Shown one piece after another: positions 43,183 through 53,009 of a stretch of 64,000 nt of DNA. The notes under the pieces are model-generated. The model saw nothing but the letters and a program-made list of their open reading frames with translations, was not told the origin of the DNA and did not search any database. Each line of letters opens with the position of its first letter. Position 1 is the stretch's first letter. The stretch is from an uncultured Lachnospiraceae bacterium (GTDB taxonomy: Bacteria; Bacillota; Clostridia; Lachnospirales; Lachnospiraceae), in contig CAKRTC010000003.1 in the NCBI GenBank assembly GCA_934402055.1, positions 1 to 64,000 of the forward strand, written 5' to 3'. The translations under genes were made by a program, and so were the position numbers.

Positions 43183-44440
43183 TTTTAAGGATATTTCCGC
43201 ATGCAAATGCAAATGCCGCCGTCGCTGCTGCCATATAGCAGGGATATATTACCGCCGCACCTTCAAGTCCGAACCGGGCAACCACTGCATTGCTGAGGAC
43301 AAAGGCAAGCGCAGCCACTACAAGATAGATAATAAATATAAGCTTTTGTCTGCGCATGATGACTAATATGTAATAATACAGATTGGATGCCGCATAGAAG
43401 CAGCCGCCGAGTATTATGAATACAAATATAAGGCTCCTCGAGCTTAAAGCTCCCTTATACTCCGCTCCGAGCATAAATTCCAATATGCTTAAGACAGGTC
43501 TCCCCAGCAGGAGGCTTCCCGCAAGTGCCGCGGCAGACATAAGTATTACCGCAGTCCTAAGCTTCCTTACTATAGTCCCAAACTCATCAAGAGCCCTGTC
43601 CTCATACAGCACAGAGAGCCTTGTCATATACGGCTTTATTATGAAATTAGCCGCAAGATATATTACAGAGGTCGGCATAAAGAGGATATTGAAAATGCCG
43701 CTGTCCGCATCTGTAAGATAGTGATCTATCGCATATTTGGATGCCGAAAAGATATAAAAATCAACGAATACCGACAGGAACAGTAGCAAGGTGCTCTTGG
43801 CAAGCTTCGTGCAGCCCTTTTTGCCGGAACTGCCGCCGATTGAGTCGAAAAACCTCGTTTCGGAATAACGTTTAAAAACGATTATGCATATAAACTGAGC
43901 CATAACTGCAAGTGCAGAGGATATAAGCACATCCCCTGTGCATATCAGACTTATTATAAGTGTTGCAGATGCAAGCGAGGTTCGTATCGCAAGCTCCTTG
44001 CCGCCTGCCCAAAGCACACCCACTCTCTGACATTCGGATTCATACAGATCCGCTATTCCGTCGGCTGTCTTATAGAGTGCAAGCATGAATACTATAGCCG
44101 CCTTCCTAAATGTGTAGCTGTCCGTTATGTACATAAAGCCCAGATATAAAAATGCGGCAGCCACGGCTCCGAGTGCCGTGATGTGTCTTAGCTTCCTGTA
44201 ATCAGAGTAGCTGTATTCGTATGCCGAATCCGTTATATGAAATGGTCTGATACCGAAATACGCTATTATGAACATCTGCTGTCCGAAAGTAGAAAAGCCG
44301 AAACCGAATATGCCTCCGTCATCAGGGCCTGCTATATGCATTACCGCAAATGCCAACAGCATAGAGGAAAGCGCATAGATGCCGCTTCCCACAGTATTCC
44401 AGAAATAATCTTTTTTAATAGTATTATCGCTTACTGACAT
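43160..44440 (-). CDS. Polysaccharide flippase-like membrane protein
   Basis: A 426-residue protein with about 12 TM segments and the general pattern of MOP-superfamily polysaccharide exporters. It starts KKDYFWNTVGSGIYALSSMLL, which resembles Wzx-type flippases. It would carry lipid-linked glycan units across the membrane. It lies between two glycosyltransferase genes, consistent with one surface-glycan pathway. Confidence 0.82.
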   Translation of the reverse strand: MSVSDNTIKKDYFWNTVGSGIYALSSMLLAFAVMHIAGPDDGGIFGFGFSTFGQQMFIIAYFGIRPFHITDSAYEYSYSDYRKLRHITALGAVAAAFLYLGFMYITDSYTFRKAAIVFMLALYKTADGIADLYESECQRVGVLWAGGKELAIRTSLASATLIISLICTGDVLISSALAVMAQFICIIVFKRYSETRFFDSIGGSSGKKGCTKLAKSTLLLFLSVFVDFYIFSASKYAIDHYLTDADSGIFNILFMPTSVIYLAANFIIKPYMTRLSVLYEDRALDEFGTIVRKLRTAVILMSAAALAGSLLLGRPVLSILEFMLGAEYKGALSSRSLIFVFIILGGCFYAASNLYYYILVIMRRQKLIFIIYLVVAALAFVLSNAVVARFGLEGAAVIYPCYMAAATAAFAFACGNILKNERNKDL

Positions 44441-44448
44441 GCCATGAC

Positions 44449-45171
44449 TTACTTTTCAAACAGAATAGCCGTTATCATCCTGTACATATACTTTGCGGCT
44501 TTCACAGGTCTCAGATAGGATTCACCGTTCTCACGCTCAGATACCTTTACCGGTACTTCTGCTGCCCTTGCTCCGTGTCTGATAAGTCTCGCAACGGTAT
44601 CCGGCTCGGGTGCAAGATCTGTTCGCTCCGCAAAAAGTCTGATGAGCTTTCTGTCATAGAGTCTGAGTCCGCAGGTAGGATCTGTTACTCTTGCTCCGGT
44701 CTTAAGCAAGATGGCTGTCTTAATAATATAAGAGCCCAGACTCCTCATAGGACTCATATCATTTTCAAGTCCTATGAAGCGAGAGCCCATGACGATATCA
44801 TAGCCCTCGTCGGCCTTTTTCTTCATTGCCTCTATATATTCCGGTCTGTGCTGTCCGTCTCCGTCAAATTGCACCGCATACTTATAATCCATCCTTGCGG
44901 CGTACTGCATTCCGTTGTGAAAGCACATGGCAAGTCCCATGTTCTGCGGCAGATTGACGGTATTATAGCCTCTGTAGGCACAGATGCGGTCAGTACCGTC
45001 CGTAGGTCCGTCAGTCACGACAACGTAATCAAACTGAGGGTAATCGGATATAAGCTCGTCAACCACCCTCTCTATATTTCCCGCTTCGTTATAAGCAGGA
45101 ATAATAAGCAGAACATCACTTTTTTCTTTGTTCGGCCTGTCTGTATTCTTTTCTTCGGTATTGATATTCAT
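44449..45171 (-). CDS. Family 2 glycosyltransferase (polyprenyl-phosphate type)
   Basis: A 240-residue cytoplasmic enzyme of the dolichol-phosphate mannose synthase type: LLIIPAYNEAGNIERVV, VVTDGPTDGTD, QFDGDGQHRPEYI (metal motif), DIVMGSRF. No C-terminal membrane segments. It would charge polyprenyl phosphate with a sugar for use outside the membrane, for example by GT-C enzymes such as YfhO. It precedes the flippase gene by eight bases. Confidence 0.88.
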   Translation of the reverse strand: MNINTEEKNTDRPNKEKSDVLLIIPAYNEAGNIERVVDELISDYPQFDYVVVTDGPTDGTDRICAYRGYNTVNLPQNMGLAMCFHNGMQYAARMDYKYAVQFDGDGQHRPEYIEAMKKKADEGYDIVMGSRFIGLENDMSPMRSLGSYIIKTAILLKTGARVTDPTCGLRLYDRKLIRLFAERTDLAPEPDTVARLIRHGARAAEVPVKVSERENGESYLRPVKAAKYMYRMITAILFEK

Positions 45172-45278
45172 GCGCGTATATTATCACAGTTTGCTTATTT
45201 AGTAAAACTTAAGCTCCCATATGCCGCAAGTCACTTAAGCTGTGCTGCAGCTCAAAATATTTGCCGGACATACTCATA

Positions 45279-46223
45279 TCACAGCGTATTCTTCCAATCA
45301 AGATATACAGGATAGCCTCCGGTATGGATAAAAAGTATGTTTCCGCAGATGCCGCCTTTTTCGATCTCACTTAACATACCCCACCAGCTTTTTCCGGTAT
45401 AGCAGGGATCAAGCAGGATGCCTTTTGACTCCACTTCTCTTATCACAGCCTCGATATGCTCATTATATTTTCCGTATCCTCCGCACAGATACTCGTCCTT
45501 TATCTCCGGAAGCACTCTTATCCTTTGGCCGTCACCTCCGAAAAAGCTCTTCATATCCTCTCCGATATGGCTCATTACACTTTCCCTGCTTCGTGCGGCT
45601 GATATCCCTACAAGCTTACAGCTATGAGCTTTCTTACCCTCGGCAAGACTATCGCTCATTGCTGCCGCAAGTCCCGATATGGTCATATCCGTACCTACAG
45701 TAAGTACTATGGCATCAAATTCTATGTCAGATTCACCTTCGTAGTCAAGTATCTCACCGTATTCCTTATAGGAGGCTCTCATAAGAGCAGCTTCATTGCC
45801 CTTACCTGTACTGTCTCCGTAGATGTAATAAGGCTTATATCCTTCCGACACAGCCTTGTCTATCACGGCTTCAACGCAAGCCTTGACATCATTTCCGCCG
45901 CAGTATATTATCTCAGCACCCGACAGCTTTACCAGACGCTCATTTTCCGTCTCTGCAGCTCCCGGTTCCTTCTTGATAATACAATAGCACTTTATATTAT
46001 TAAGCTTAGCAGTATCGGCAATCGCTCTGTTCATATTTGAGCTTGCGGAACCGTAACTGATCACAGCCGTATAGCCGCCTTTCCTGATGTCATCAAACAG
46101 CTCACCGGCTATCCTTACCTTATTTCCTCCAAAAGAAAACGGGATCTTATCATCCCGTTTCATGTAAATGCGGCTTCCGCAATATTCCTGAACAAATTCT
46201 ATACTGCTTAATGCTTTTTCCAT
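45279..46223 (-). CDS. PLP-dependent D-cysteine desulfhydrase / ACC deaminase-like
   Basis: About 314 residues of the fold-type II PLP family. KRDDKIPFSFGGNKVR supplies the PLP lysine, ISYGSASSNMNRAIA the Asn-phosphate region, and VLTVGTDMTISGLAA the glycine loop. Members cleave D-cysteine or open aminocyclopropane carboxylate; the sequence alone does not decide. ATG 46223 is chosen because it matches the family start; the longer frame begins at a GTG. It is a single gene between glycan genes. Confidence 0.82.
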   Translation of the reverse strand: MEKALSSIEFVQEYCGSRIYMKRDDKIPFSFGGNKVRIAGELFDDIRKGGYTAVISYGSASSNMNRAIADTAKLNNIKCYCIIKKEPGAAETENERLVKLSGAEIIYCGGNDVKACVEAVIDKAVSEGYKPYYIYGDSTGKGNEAALMRASYKEYGEILDYEGESDIEFDAIVLTVGTDMTISGLAAAMSDSLAEGKKAHSCKLVGISAARSRESVMSHIGEDMKSFFGGDGQRIRVLPEIKDEYLCGGYGKYNEHIEAVIREVESKGILLDPCYTGKSWWGMLSEIEKGGICGNILFIHTGGYPVYLDWKNTL

Positions 46224-46375
46224 ATCTACACCGGCTTTGATCTGTGCATGTTCACACACGGCTTTTCACCGCTTATCCTTTATATTTAGCTCTATGCTGT
46301 CTCTCAACAGATCAGCATTGTTTCTATATAAGCTTGTCGGCTCCCTTATCCGGCAGAGCACCACCGTCTGATTTC

Positions 46376-47872
46376 TTAGGCTTTATCAGCTTCCTTTTTC
46401 CCCGTATATAGCTTCACAGTCTCTATCAGATATCTCAGACTCTCCGCACGGAAGAAGATCGCTGCAGCAAGATATATAACCACTCCCGCCGCCACAGCTA
46501 TAGCAAGCCCTATTACCGCACCGCCTGTACTACCCATATCTATGATACCGAATACCCCGAACAGTACCTGAAGCAGATATACAACGACTGCCATAGCTGC
46601 TGCCAGACAAAACTCCGGAAGTATATCGTTCCACTGTGCCGCCGGTCCGTATCCGATTATATCCTTGTTCGGATATCCGTTAATAAAGGTGGTGAGATAA
46701 TCCACCAAAGCCTTCATCAGTATCATTCCCGTTATCCCCATCCTGACACTTAAAACAAGCACAGCCGTACCTACAAGCTTCTTGATGATCTCAAGCTTAA
46801 GGTAGATGTCGCTTCGTCCGTTGGCATTTATAGCCTGAAGATTGGCAACATGCAGATGCCATACACTGTAGGAAAGACAGCATAATCTAAGCAAAGGCAC
46901 CGCCGGCATCCACTGCTCTCCGAGTAGTATCCTTACTATAGGCTCCGCTGTTGCCATGATGCCGAACATCATCGGAAACATTACAAAGCTTGAGAGCTTT
47001 ATCGCACGGCGAAGCATTTTCCTTGCCATCTCCTTATCGGACTGTGTCTTGGAAAATGCCGGAAGCATGACCGCCTGCATGGTCTGCGCCATGGAAAAGA
47101 CTATGACCTGAGGAAACTGGTTGCCTCTGTTGTAATAGCCTACCATAGCCGAGTTATAGAGCTTTGATATAACCGGCGTGTATATATTGGTGTAGATCGT
47201 ATCTATGAGTCCGGACACAAGCACCTTCCAACCGTAGGAAAACAGTGCGCCTATCCTCTCTGCCGATACTATGAACATAGGTCTCCAGCCGAGACTTATA
47301 TTCAGTATAAGCATCAGTGCGGCATTTTTGATAAGCTGCTGGAGTATAAGTGCCCAGGTCCCGAGACCTTTTAAAGCTGCCCCAACTCCTATAGCTCCGG
47401 ATATGATATCGGCAAGTATGGTTGCCCTGCACTGCATGCCGAAGGACATCTTTCTTGCAACTATAGCCATCTCTACGGATACGACCGATCCGGTAAACAG
47501 CAAAAGTGACAATACCCTAAGCATAGGCACTATATCAGGATCTCCGAAGAAATCAGCGGTTACCGGTGCCGTAAGGAATATGAGCACATAGAGTACCGCA
47601 GATATGATAAGTCCGACCCAAAACACCGAGCTTAAGTCGGCCTCATTGATCTCTTTTTTCTGAATAAGCGCCGTCTGGAATCCGTTCTGTATGATAACAT
47701 TCGCTATGGTTATGAATATAAGCATAACCGACATGGTTCCGTATTTTTCCGGTCCCAGTAGACGCGCCAATATAATGGAAATGAAGAAGGTGATCAGCTG
47801 ATCTCCTCCGCTCTCCGCCGCCTTCCAGAAAAAGCCTGCTATTACGTTTTTCTTGATACCCTGTTCCTGCAC
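46376..47872 (-). CDS. Lipopolysaccharide/teichuronic-type flippase (MOP superfamily)
   Basis: A 498-residue protein with 13-14 TM segments. The start GIKKNVIAGFFWKAAESGGDQLITF and the block ARLLGPEKYGTMSVMLIF mark the WzxC/TuaB/RfbX group of polysaccharide exporters. It is a second flippase about 2 kb from the first and belongs to another subfamily, which suggests two glycans or two steps. It is a single gene. Confidence 0.88.
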   Translation of the reverse strand: MQEQGIKKNVIAGFFWKAAESGGDQLITFFISIILARLLGPEKYGTMSVMLIFITIANVIIQNGFQTALIQKKEINEADLSSVFWVGLIISAVLYVLIFLTAPVTADFFGDPDIVPMLRVLSLLLFTGSVVSVEMAIVARKMSFGMQCRATILADIISGAIGVGAALKGLGTWALILQQLIKNAALMLILNISLGWRPMFIVSAERIGALFSYGWKVLVSGLIDTIYTNIYTPVISKLYNSAMVGYYNRGNQFPQVIVFSMAQTMQAVMLPAFSKTQSDKEMARKMLRRAIKLSSFVMFPMMFGIMATAEPIVRILLGEQWMPAVPLLRLCCLSYSVWHLHVANLQAINANGRSDIYLKLEIIKKLVGTAVLVLSVRMGITGMILMKALVDYLTTFINGYPNKDIIGYGPAAQWNDILPEFCLAAAMAVVVYLLQVLFGVFGIIDMGSTGGAVIGLAIAVAAGVVIYLAAAIFFRAESLRYLIETVKLYTGKKEADKA

Positions 47873-47965
47873 CTTAACTGTTTACACCCTCTTTTAGCTG
47901 AATGTATACCCTACATTACCTGCCCGACTCTCCGGATGCCGCGCATCCGATACCCCATTTTTTAC

Positions 47966-48000
47966 GCAAAAGACGGGGAGCGGCTTAAAGTCTCTCCCCG
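47966..48000 (-). terminator. Terminator of the L,D-transpeptidase gene
   Basis: On the minus strand CGGGGAG / CTCCCCG (seven bases) is followed by TCTTTTGCG. It begins 16 bases after the stop. A second small hairpin, CGGATGC-CGC-GCATCCG, lies further on near 47935-47951. Confidence 0.65.
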
Positions 48001-48015
48001 AAAAATGATTCTGTC

Positions 48016-49521
48016 TTACTGTGCTAACTCCTGCGGCTCCGCAGCTATTCCTGTTGCTGCCTCACGCTGAGCTGCCTCTGCTGCGGCTTTTGCCACGGCA
48101 TCTGCCTCCTGCTGCTTCTTGACGATAACAGGATCTGTAGGATCAAAGTTCTGTGATCTCAGTATAGCCTGCTCGATAGCCGGTCTGTCAAACGGTCCGG
48201 TAACCCATTCATCCTCATAGATAGTGATCTGAGTTCCTACTCCGCAGTTATAATATACCCACGCAGCATCACCCGAGAGCATTCTTACACAGCCGTCGGA
48301 CTGGTTCTTGCCGAGCTGATTGTAGGTATCTGCCACAAGCTTGTACGAATCCGCAGCTCCCTGATAAATGATAGAATGAAGTATATAACCGTTCTTGAAT
48401 CTGAGCAGATACTGGCAGTATATTGCCCCACCGTCAGCCGGATGCATATACTTCCATCTGTAGCCCTCGTATGCCTTGAAGGTACCGAGAGGTGTATCCT
48501 TGCCGACAGTAGTCAGAATGGACTTGACAGGAATTATATATCCGTTGTCTCCGTCCTTGGCATATACGGTAAGTGTCTTCATAGGCTTATTGAGTTTGAT
48601 TATATAATCTCCAGTAAGTCCTATGACAGGCTCAAGATCGGTAACAACTATACCCTTATCATCAAAATAATACTTGTAGCCGTCTATATACTGCCAGCCT
48701 GTAACTATCTGATTATCCTTGAAATAATACTTATTGTTGTTTGTATCGTATGCCCAGCCTGTGAAAGCTCTGCCATCAAAGGTCGAATAACTTGCTCTGC
48801 CATCCGCTCCGATAACGACACCCTCATAAGCAGCACCCTGCTGATATCCGCCTGTGGTGGCTGTGCCCTTCTTGAACAGCTTAAGCTCAAGAGCCTTGAT
48901 ATGCTTGCCGTTGCCGAAAGCACCCGCAGCCTCACCGTTATGCGCCCATCCGAGCTGTGTGCCGTCACTTAAGGTTGCTCTGTAATAAACATCGTAGATA
49001 TTGGCTGTATGTCCCTTGGTACGTATCTGTACCGCAGTGATCTTTGCACCGTCACCGTAATTCGGAGTTCTCATCTCGTTCATCGCCCACGGTGTCCAGC
49101 CATGCTCTGCGGTGAATACTCTGTAATAAACATCACCTACTGCTCTGTCATAGCAAAGCCAGAGTGACTGGAAGGCATCGCCCTCTGCCGTTGCCGCACC
49201 TGTATCTGTCGAAAACGGCGGCTGGGTACTTCCGTCTGCGTTGATCATTACCGCATTAATAACAGGAGTAACTCCCAGTATGGGATCTGCCTCTACTCCC
49301 TGACCTGCAGTTCCGAGAGCCGTATTGACCGGAGTCTGTGACTGATTAGCTACATTCTGAGTCTGTCCCGGAGTTGCTTCCGAAGATCCTCCTCCCGAAG
49401 GTCCGACCTCACTGCCGCCCTTTATACCCGGAGCATATATAACTCCGGCAAACGCTGTATTGCTAAGTGCGATCGAAACGACCGTTGCAGCAACTGCGAT
49501 ACACTTAAGCTTTTTTAACAT
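48016..49521 (-). CDS. L,D-transpeptidase with ChW-like and wall-binding repeats
   Basis: A 501-residue secreted protein. The signal peptide is cut near AFA-GV. After a Gly/Ser/Gln linker come two ChW-like repeats (DVYYRVFTAEHGWTPW..., DVYYRATLSDGTQLGWAHNG...), two wall-binding repeats (GWQYIDGYKYYFDDKG), and a YkuD domain with HS in ILHSIIYQG and the active Cys in QSDGCVRM. It makes 3-3 cross-links or attaches proteins to peptidoglycan. ATG 49521 has AGGAG eight bases ahead; the longer frame would bury the signal peptide. Confidence 0.92.
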   Translation of the reverse strand: MLKKLKCIAVAATVVSIALSNTAFAGVIYAPGIKGGSEVGPSGGGSSEATPGQTQNVANQSQTPVNTALGTAGQGVEADPILGVTPVINAVMINADGSTQPPFSTDTGAATAEGDAFQSLWLCYDRAVGDVYYRVFTAEHGWTPWAMNEMRTPNYGDGAKITAVQIRTKGHTANIYDVYYRATLSDGTQLGWAHNGEAAGAFGNGKHIKALELKLFKKGTATTGGYQQGAAYEGVVIGADGRASYSTFDGRAFTGWAYDTNNNKYYFKDNQIVTGWQYIDGYKYYFDDKGIVVTDLEPVIGLTGDYIIKLNKPMKTLTVYAKDGDNGYIIPVKSILTTVGKDTPLGTFKAYEGYRWKYMHPADGGAIYCQYLLRFKNGYILHSIIYQGAADSYKLVADTYNQLGKNQSDGCVRMLSGDAAWVYYNCGVGTQITIYEDEWVTGPFDRPAIEQAILRSQNFDPTDPVIVKKQQEADAVAKAAAEAAQREAATGIAAEPQELAQ

Positions 49522-49723
49522 ACCTGTATCTCCTAAAACTATTATTAAGCATATGTCCTCCCCGTAAAAAACTTCATTACATTCCGGATACGGACACCCC
49601 GATCCATTTAACAAAACATGGATTCTACTCCTGATGTGCGTCACACTTTGCACACCTTCGAGAGTGTATCACAATTTAACTTATCCCGCCACAGCTGTTA
49701 CGAATTTGTAAGCTTTCTTTATG

Positions 49724-49840
49724 AAAGAATGTGCATTATTACATACATTCACAGAGCGCCGGCAGCCCGTGCTGCTGTTTCCCTTTTGCACAAGCGCGCA
49801 TCCCTAGGAGCGTTATTTATTTTATAGGATGCAATTTGCC
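49724..49840 (+). repeat. Dispersed repeat, copy C (diverged)
   Basis: Contains AAGAATGTGC, CACAAGCGCGCATCCC, AGCGTTATTTA and ATAGGATGCAATTT in the order found in copies A and B, but the core is diverged and the closing hairpin is broken. It occupies most of the gap between the transpeptidase and the TPM-protein genes; I see nothing else there beyond the transpeptidase promoter region. Confidence 0.6.
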
Positions 49841-49851
49841 GGAAGAATGCT

Positions 49852-50763
49852 TTAGAAGCTTCCGCTGCTGTGTGAATAGCCCGAGTCGTTGACCGTGGTT
49901 CCTCCGGAGGAGCTGCCTCCCGAGGAATCATCATCGTCGTCATGGAGCTTGACGACTCTTGTGGTCGTATGCGTATACTTATCTTCCCTTATCCTGATAT
50001 CAACATCTGCCTTTCTGCTGTAGCTTGCCGCAGAGCTTGCAAGTCGCACCGACTTAAGCTTGAGTCTTGCCTTGCCGCATATAAAAAATGCTATGATAAA
50101 GCTCGGAAGCAGACCTAGGAAGGCTCCCGTCCAGAAACGGCTAACCACGGTGAATTTATATACATCTACCGGTTTTCCTTCCTTTGCCTTGGCAAGATAA
50201 TCGCCGCAGCCCTCAAGATAAACCTCTATCGCACCGCTCCAGTCATCCTCCGACAGCTTATCCTTGATGCGGTTATTAAGTTTTTCCTTGCCGTAATCCG
50301 TAAATGCAGTATTGGCGAAGTCTCCGTATGCAAGCAGATCATACTTCCTGTCCCCTATGCTAAGCGCATAGAGTACGCCGTTTTTAGCATCACCCTTGCC
50401 TAATTCCAGATTCTCATAAGCATATTCGGAGAATTCCTCTATATCATGGCAGGCATAATCCGACATTTTATCGATTATAACAGCATAGACTCCGCAGTTA
50501 TATGCATTCGAAAGTCTCCTTGCCTCATCCTCAAGCTCGAAATAGGTATCATCACCTATGATCATGTTAAGATCGAATATATACTCCGAGGTATAATACG
50601 AATCTTCTTCGTCTTCGTCATAACTTTCTTCTGTATCGTAAGCACTTTCAGTGCCTTCATAATTAGTTTCTCCAATATCGGTATCGGCATAGCTTACTAT
50701 CATGCCGAATGACATTGCCAAAGCGGCAATGATCGCTGCCAGTGATAATGATCTTCCTTTCAT
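49852..50763 (-). CDS. TPM-domain membrane protein
   Basis: A 303-residue protein with a signal peptide, a very acidic Glu/Asp/Tyr stretch, a TPM domain (about residues 60-195, with EARRLSNAYNCGVYAVIID and GDRKYDLLAYGDFAN), one TM segment (about 215-233), and a cytoplasmic tail that ends in Asp- and Ser/Gly-rich low complexity. TPM domains occur in photosystem repair proteins and membrane phosphatases; the activity here is unknown. ATG 50763 has AGGAGG eight bases ahead. Confidence 0.82.
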   Translation of the reverse strand: MKGRSLSLAAIIAALAMSFGMIVSYADTDIGETNYEGTESAYDTEESYDEDEEDSYYTSEYIFDLNMIIGDDTYFELEDEARRLSNAYNCGVYAVIIDKMSDYACHDIEEFSEYAYENLELGKGDAKNGVLYALSIGDRKYDLLAYGDFANTAFTDYGKEKLNNRIKDKLSEDDWSGAIEVYLEGCGDYLAKAKEGKPVDVYKFTVVSRFWTGAFLGLLPSFIIAFFICGKARLKLKSVRLASSAASYSRKADVDIRIREDKYTHTTTRVVKLHDDDDDSSGGSSSGGTTVNDSGYSHSSGSF

Positions 50764-50779
50764 CCTTGTCACCTCCTCA

Positions 50780-51931
50780 TCAACCGACTAACCATCCACC
50801 TATAGGTGAACTGAATATTATCGTAGAAATAAGTCCGATGAGCAAAGAGCTTATTATCAGAGTCTTAAACAAGAGCAATACATATAATCCTACCGACATA
50901 GGCAGATTTCCGACAGCCTTTCCGCTTTGACCGTTTATCGCAAACAGGAAAGTCCTGTCCTTCCATTTGGTAGACAGCAGCCATACGGGAAGCAAGGCAT
51001 ATTCGACCTCTCCCCTCTCAAGTACGACAGTCTGCGTTCCGATCGAGAAGCTGTCGTAGCCCGCAGAGGCATCCCTTTCCATCTGCTGAACCGCCGTTGC
51101 CTTACATCTTTCATCGGCTCTTGCCGCACATTCCTCCACTGACACATCATATTTATTTGCCATAAAGCCGGGCAGGTATGAGGTCTTGAATTCCACAAGC
51201 TTACTGTAATCAAAGGGTTCTATGGACTCCATATAGGCATCCGGCATCTCCTTGGAGCCGTCAACAGGCACTCTCTTAAAGCCCACCCTTCCGGCACGCC
51301 TTACCTCGAAATGTTTTGTACTCGTTATCTCCTCGTCACCGCTTGTATATGTATTCGTACTGGTTGCAGTACCGTAGATATCCACATCTGCAGTACCGTT
51401 AAACAGCCAGAATGGAACATATACACCCTTCACTTCCTCGATATGATTGTCCGTTTTGAAGGCTTTCGGCAGAAGCTTCTTGTCCGAGCAGTGTTTCTTC
51501 AGTATCTCTACTGCCTTTTCTTTCTGTATCTTAAAGGGAATTATGTAATCCGGACGAAGCATTCCGCCAAGCTGTCCCGGTATAACTCCGTTATTGCCGC
51601 AATAAGGACAGCTCACGGTTCCGGCAGTCTTGCTGCATACAAGTTCAGCTCCGCAGCTCGGGCAGGAATAGAGCATAAGATCCCCGGATTCATTTCCCCA
51701 TTCACCGCTTGATATCTGCTGCCAGTTTTTCGCTCCGGCAGTCTTTTTTGAGGCCATTTCCTCCTCAAAGGCCTCTCTCGCCTTCTGCTCGCGCTCCGAA
51801 TAGATCTTCTCTATCTCCTCCGGATCAAATAAAGATCTGCAATAATCACATTTCAGCTTACCGGTCTTGGCATCAAAATGCAGAGGACCGTCGCATGAGG
51901 GGCATTGATAATTGGTAACCTGTGAAGCCAT
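50780..51931 (-). CDS. Double zinc-ribbon membrane protein
   Basis: A 383-residue protein. Two four-Cys ribbons open it: CPSCDGPLHF...CDYC and CPSCGAELVC...CPYCGN. A middle domain of about 200 residues contains VKGVYVPFWLFNGTADVDIYGTA, and a C-terminal TM segment (about 350-375) anchors it. It resembles the TFIIB-type zinc-ribbon proteins seen in many Clostridia. It lies 16 bases ahead of the TPM gene, so the two probably act together. ATG 51931 follows GGGAGG by seven bases. Confidence 0.82.
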   Translation of the reverse strand: MASQVTNYQCPSCDGPLHFDAKTGKLKCDYCRSLFDPEEIEKIYSEREQKAREAFEEEMASKKTAGAKNWQQISSGEWGNESGDLMLYSCPSCGAELVCSKTAGTVSCPYCGNNGVIPGQLGGMLRPDYIIPFKIQKEKAVEILKKHCSDKKLLPKAFKTDNHIEEVKGVYVPFWLFNGTADVDIYGTATSTNTYTSGDEEITSTKHFEVRRAGRVGFKRVPVDGSKEMPDAYMESIEPFDYSKLVEFKTSYLPGFMANKYDVSVEECAARADERCKATAVQQMERDASAGYDSFSIGTQTVVLERGEVEYALLPVWLLSTKWKDRTFLFAINGQSGKAVGNLPMSVGLYVLLLFKTLIISSLLIGLISTIIFSSPIGGWLVG

Positions 51932-52033
51932 AGCAATTCCTCCCAAAATATCGATTAATTACTGAAACCTATACAGCCAATATATCCGATATTTTGGCTT
52001 TACACAATGCCAAAAACCGTGTTTTATGCTTAT

Positions 52034-53008
52034 TTACAGCAGTTTATATATACTGCGTATCAGATCGTATATCCACCTGTGCTTAGCCTTTAAGATAAGC
52101 AGTTTCCTCTCTGTATCCGGAAGTTCTCTTAAGAACCCGGAGTTAGCCGGATCAAGCACAGCCTCCTTTTTGTCTTCCTTAATGTCTATAAGGAAGCGGC
52201 TGCGTGCGACAGCTTCCCTTACTGCCTCCTTGTAGTTTCCTTCGGTATCATTATCAAACTCCGCATAGAGCTTTGACATGGCATCAAAATGCCTCTCCCA
52301 TTTGAGCTTTGCGGCATCATTTTCCATGCTTTCTCCCCATGAGCCGGCACGACCCATACGATACATGCTCATAGCTTCATTGAAATAATACACACTTCCG
52401 TGCATAAGCATGGCAAGCTGAAGCGGGATATCCCCGACCGGACAATCAAAATACCACTGCGGAAGCTGCTTCGCATATTCCGTCCTAAAGAAAAGCGAAG
52501 CCGTAGGTATGTTTTCCTTCTTGGAAATGACATCCTCTGCCCTTATCACTCCGCTCCCCGCAAAGGGCTTAAGCTCCGCAACTGTCCTGAATGCTCCGTC
52601 CTCGGCGACTATGCCCGCAGCATGACAGCAGAGCGCACACTCGGGATGAGCTTCCATGTAAGCCGCCTGCTTCTTAAGCTTGAGCGGATCCGACCAATAG
52701 TCATCGCCCTCGCACATGGCAATGTATTTTCCTCTCGCCCTCGGAAAATTAAATACTCCGCTGATATTTGAGATGCCCTTGGAATATTGATTTTCCTCCT
52801 CATACATTGGCCGCATGATGTCCGGGTATCTCTCGGTATACTCTTTGATTATATCTATGGTATCATCCGTCGAATGATCGTCATGTATCAGTATCTCTAT
52901 ATCAAAATCTCTTTCCTGCATCAGAAAACTGTCCAGCGCTTCCCTCAGGTACTTTCCGTGGTTAAAGCTAATACAGGATATAGACACAAGGGGCTTATTT
53001 GTTTCCAT
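52034..53008 (-). CDS. Family 2 glycosyltransferase
   Basis: A 324-residue GT-A enzyme: LVSISCISFNHGKYLREAL, IHDDHSTDDT and MCEGDDYWSDPLKLKKQ (metal-binding acids) are the classic blocks of capsule-type glycosyltransferases. No TM segment. It follows prfA by one base, so it is at the end of the housekeeping operon rather than in the glycan cluster. Confidence 0.87.
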   Translation of the reverse strand: METNKPLVSISCISFNHGKYLREALDSFLMQERDFDIEILIHDDHSTDDTIDIIKEYTERYPDIMRPMYEEENQYSKGISNISGVFNFPRARGKYIAMCEGDDYWSDPLKLKKQAAYMEAHPECALCCHAAGIVAEDGAFRTVAELKPFAGSGVIRAEDVISKKENIPTASLFFRTEYAKQLPQWYFDCPVGDIPLQLAMLMHGSVYYFNEAMSMYRMGRAGSWGESMENDAAKLKWERHFDAMSKLYAEFDNDTEGNYKEAVREAVARSRFLIDIKEDKKEAVLDPANSGFLRELPDTERKLLILKAKHRWIYDLIRSIYKLL

Positions 53009-53009
53009 A

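Noticed and set aside
45172..45278. Possible small RNA gene between the glycosyltransferase and PLP enzyme genes
   Set aside because: I find no promoter-terminator pair or clear hairpin in the 107 bases.
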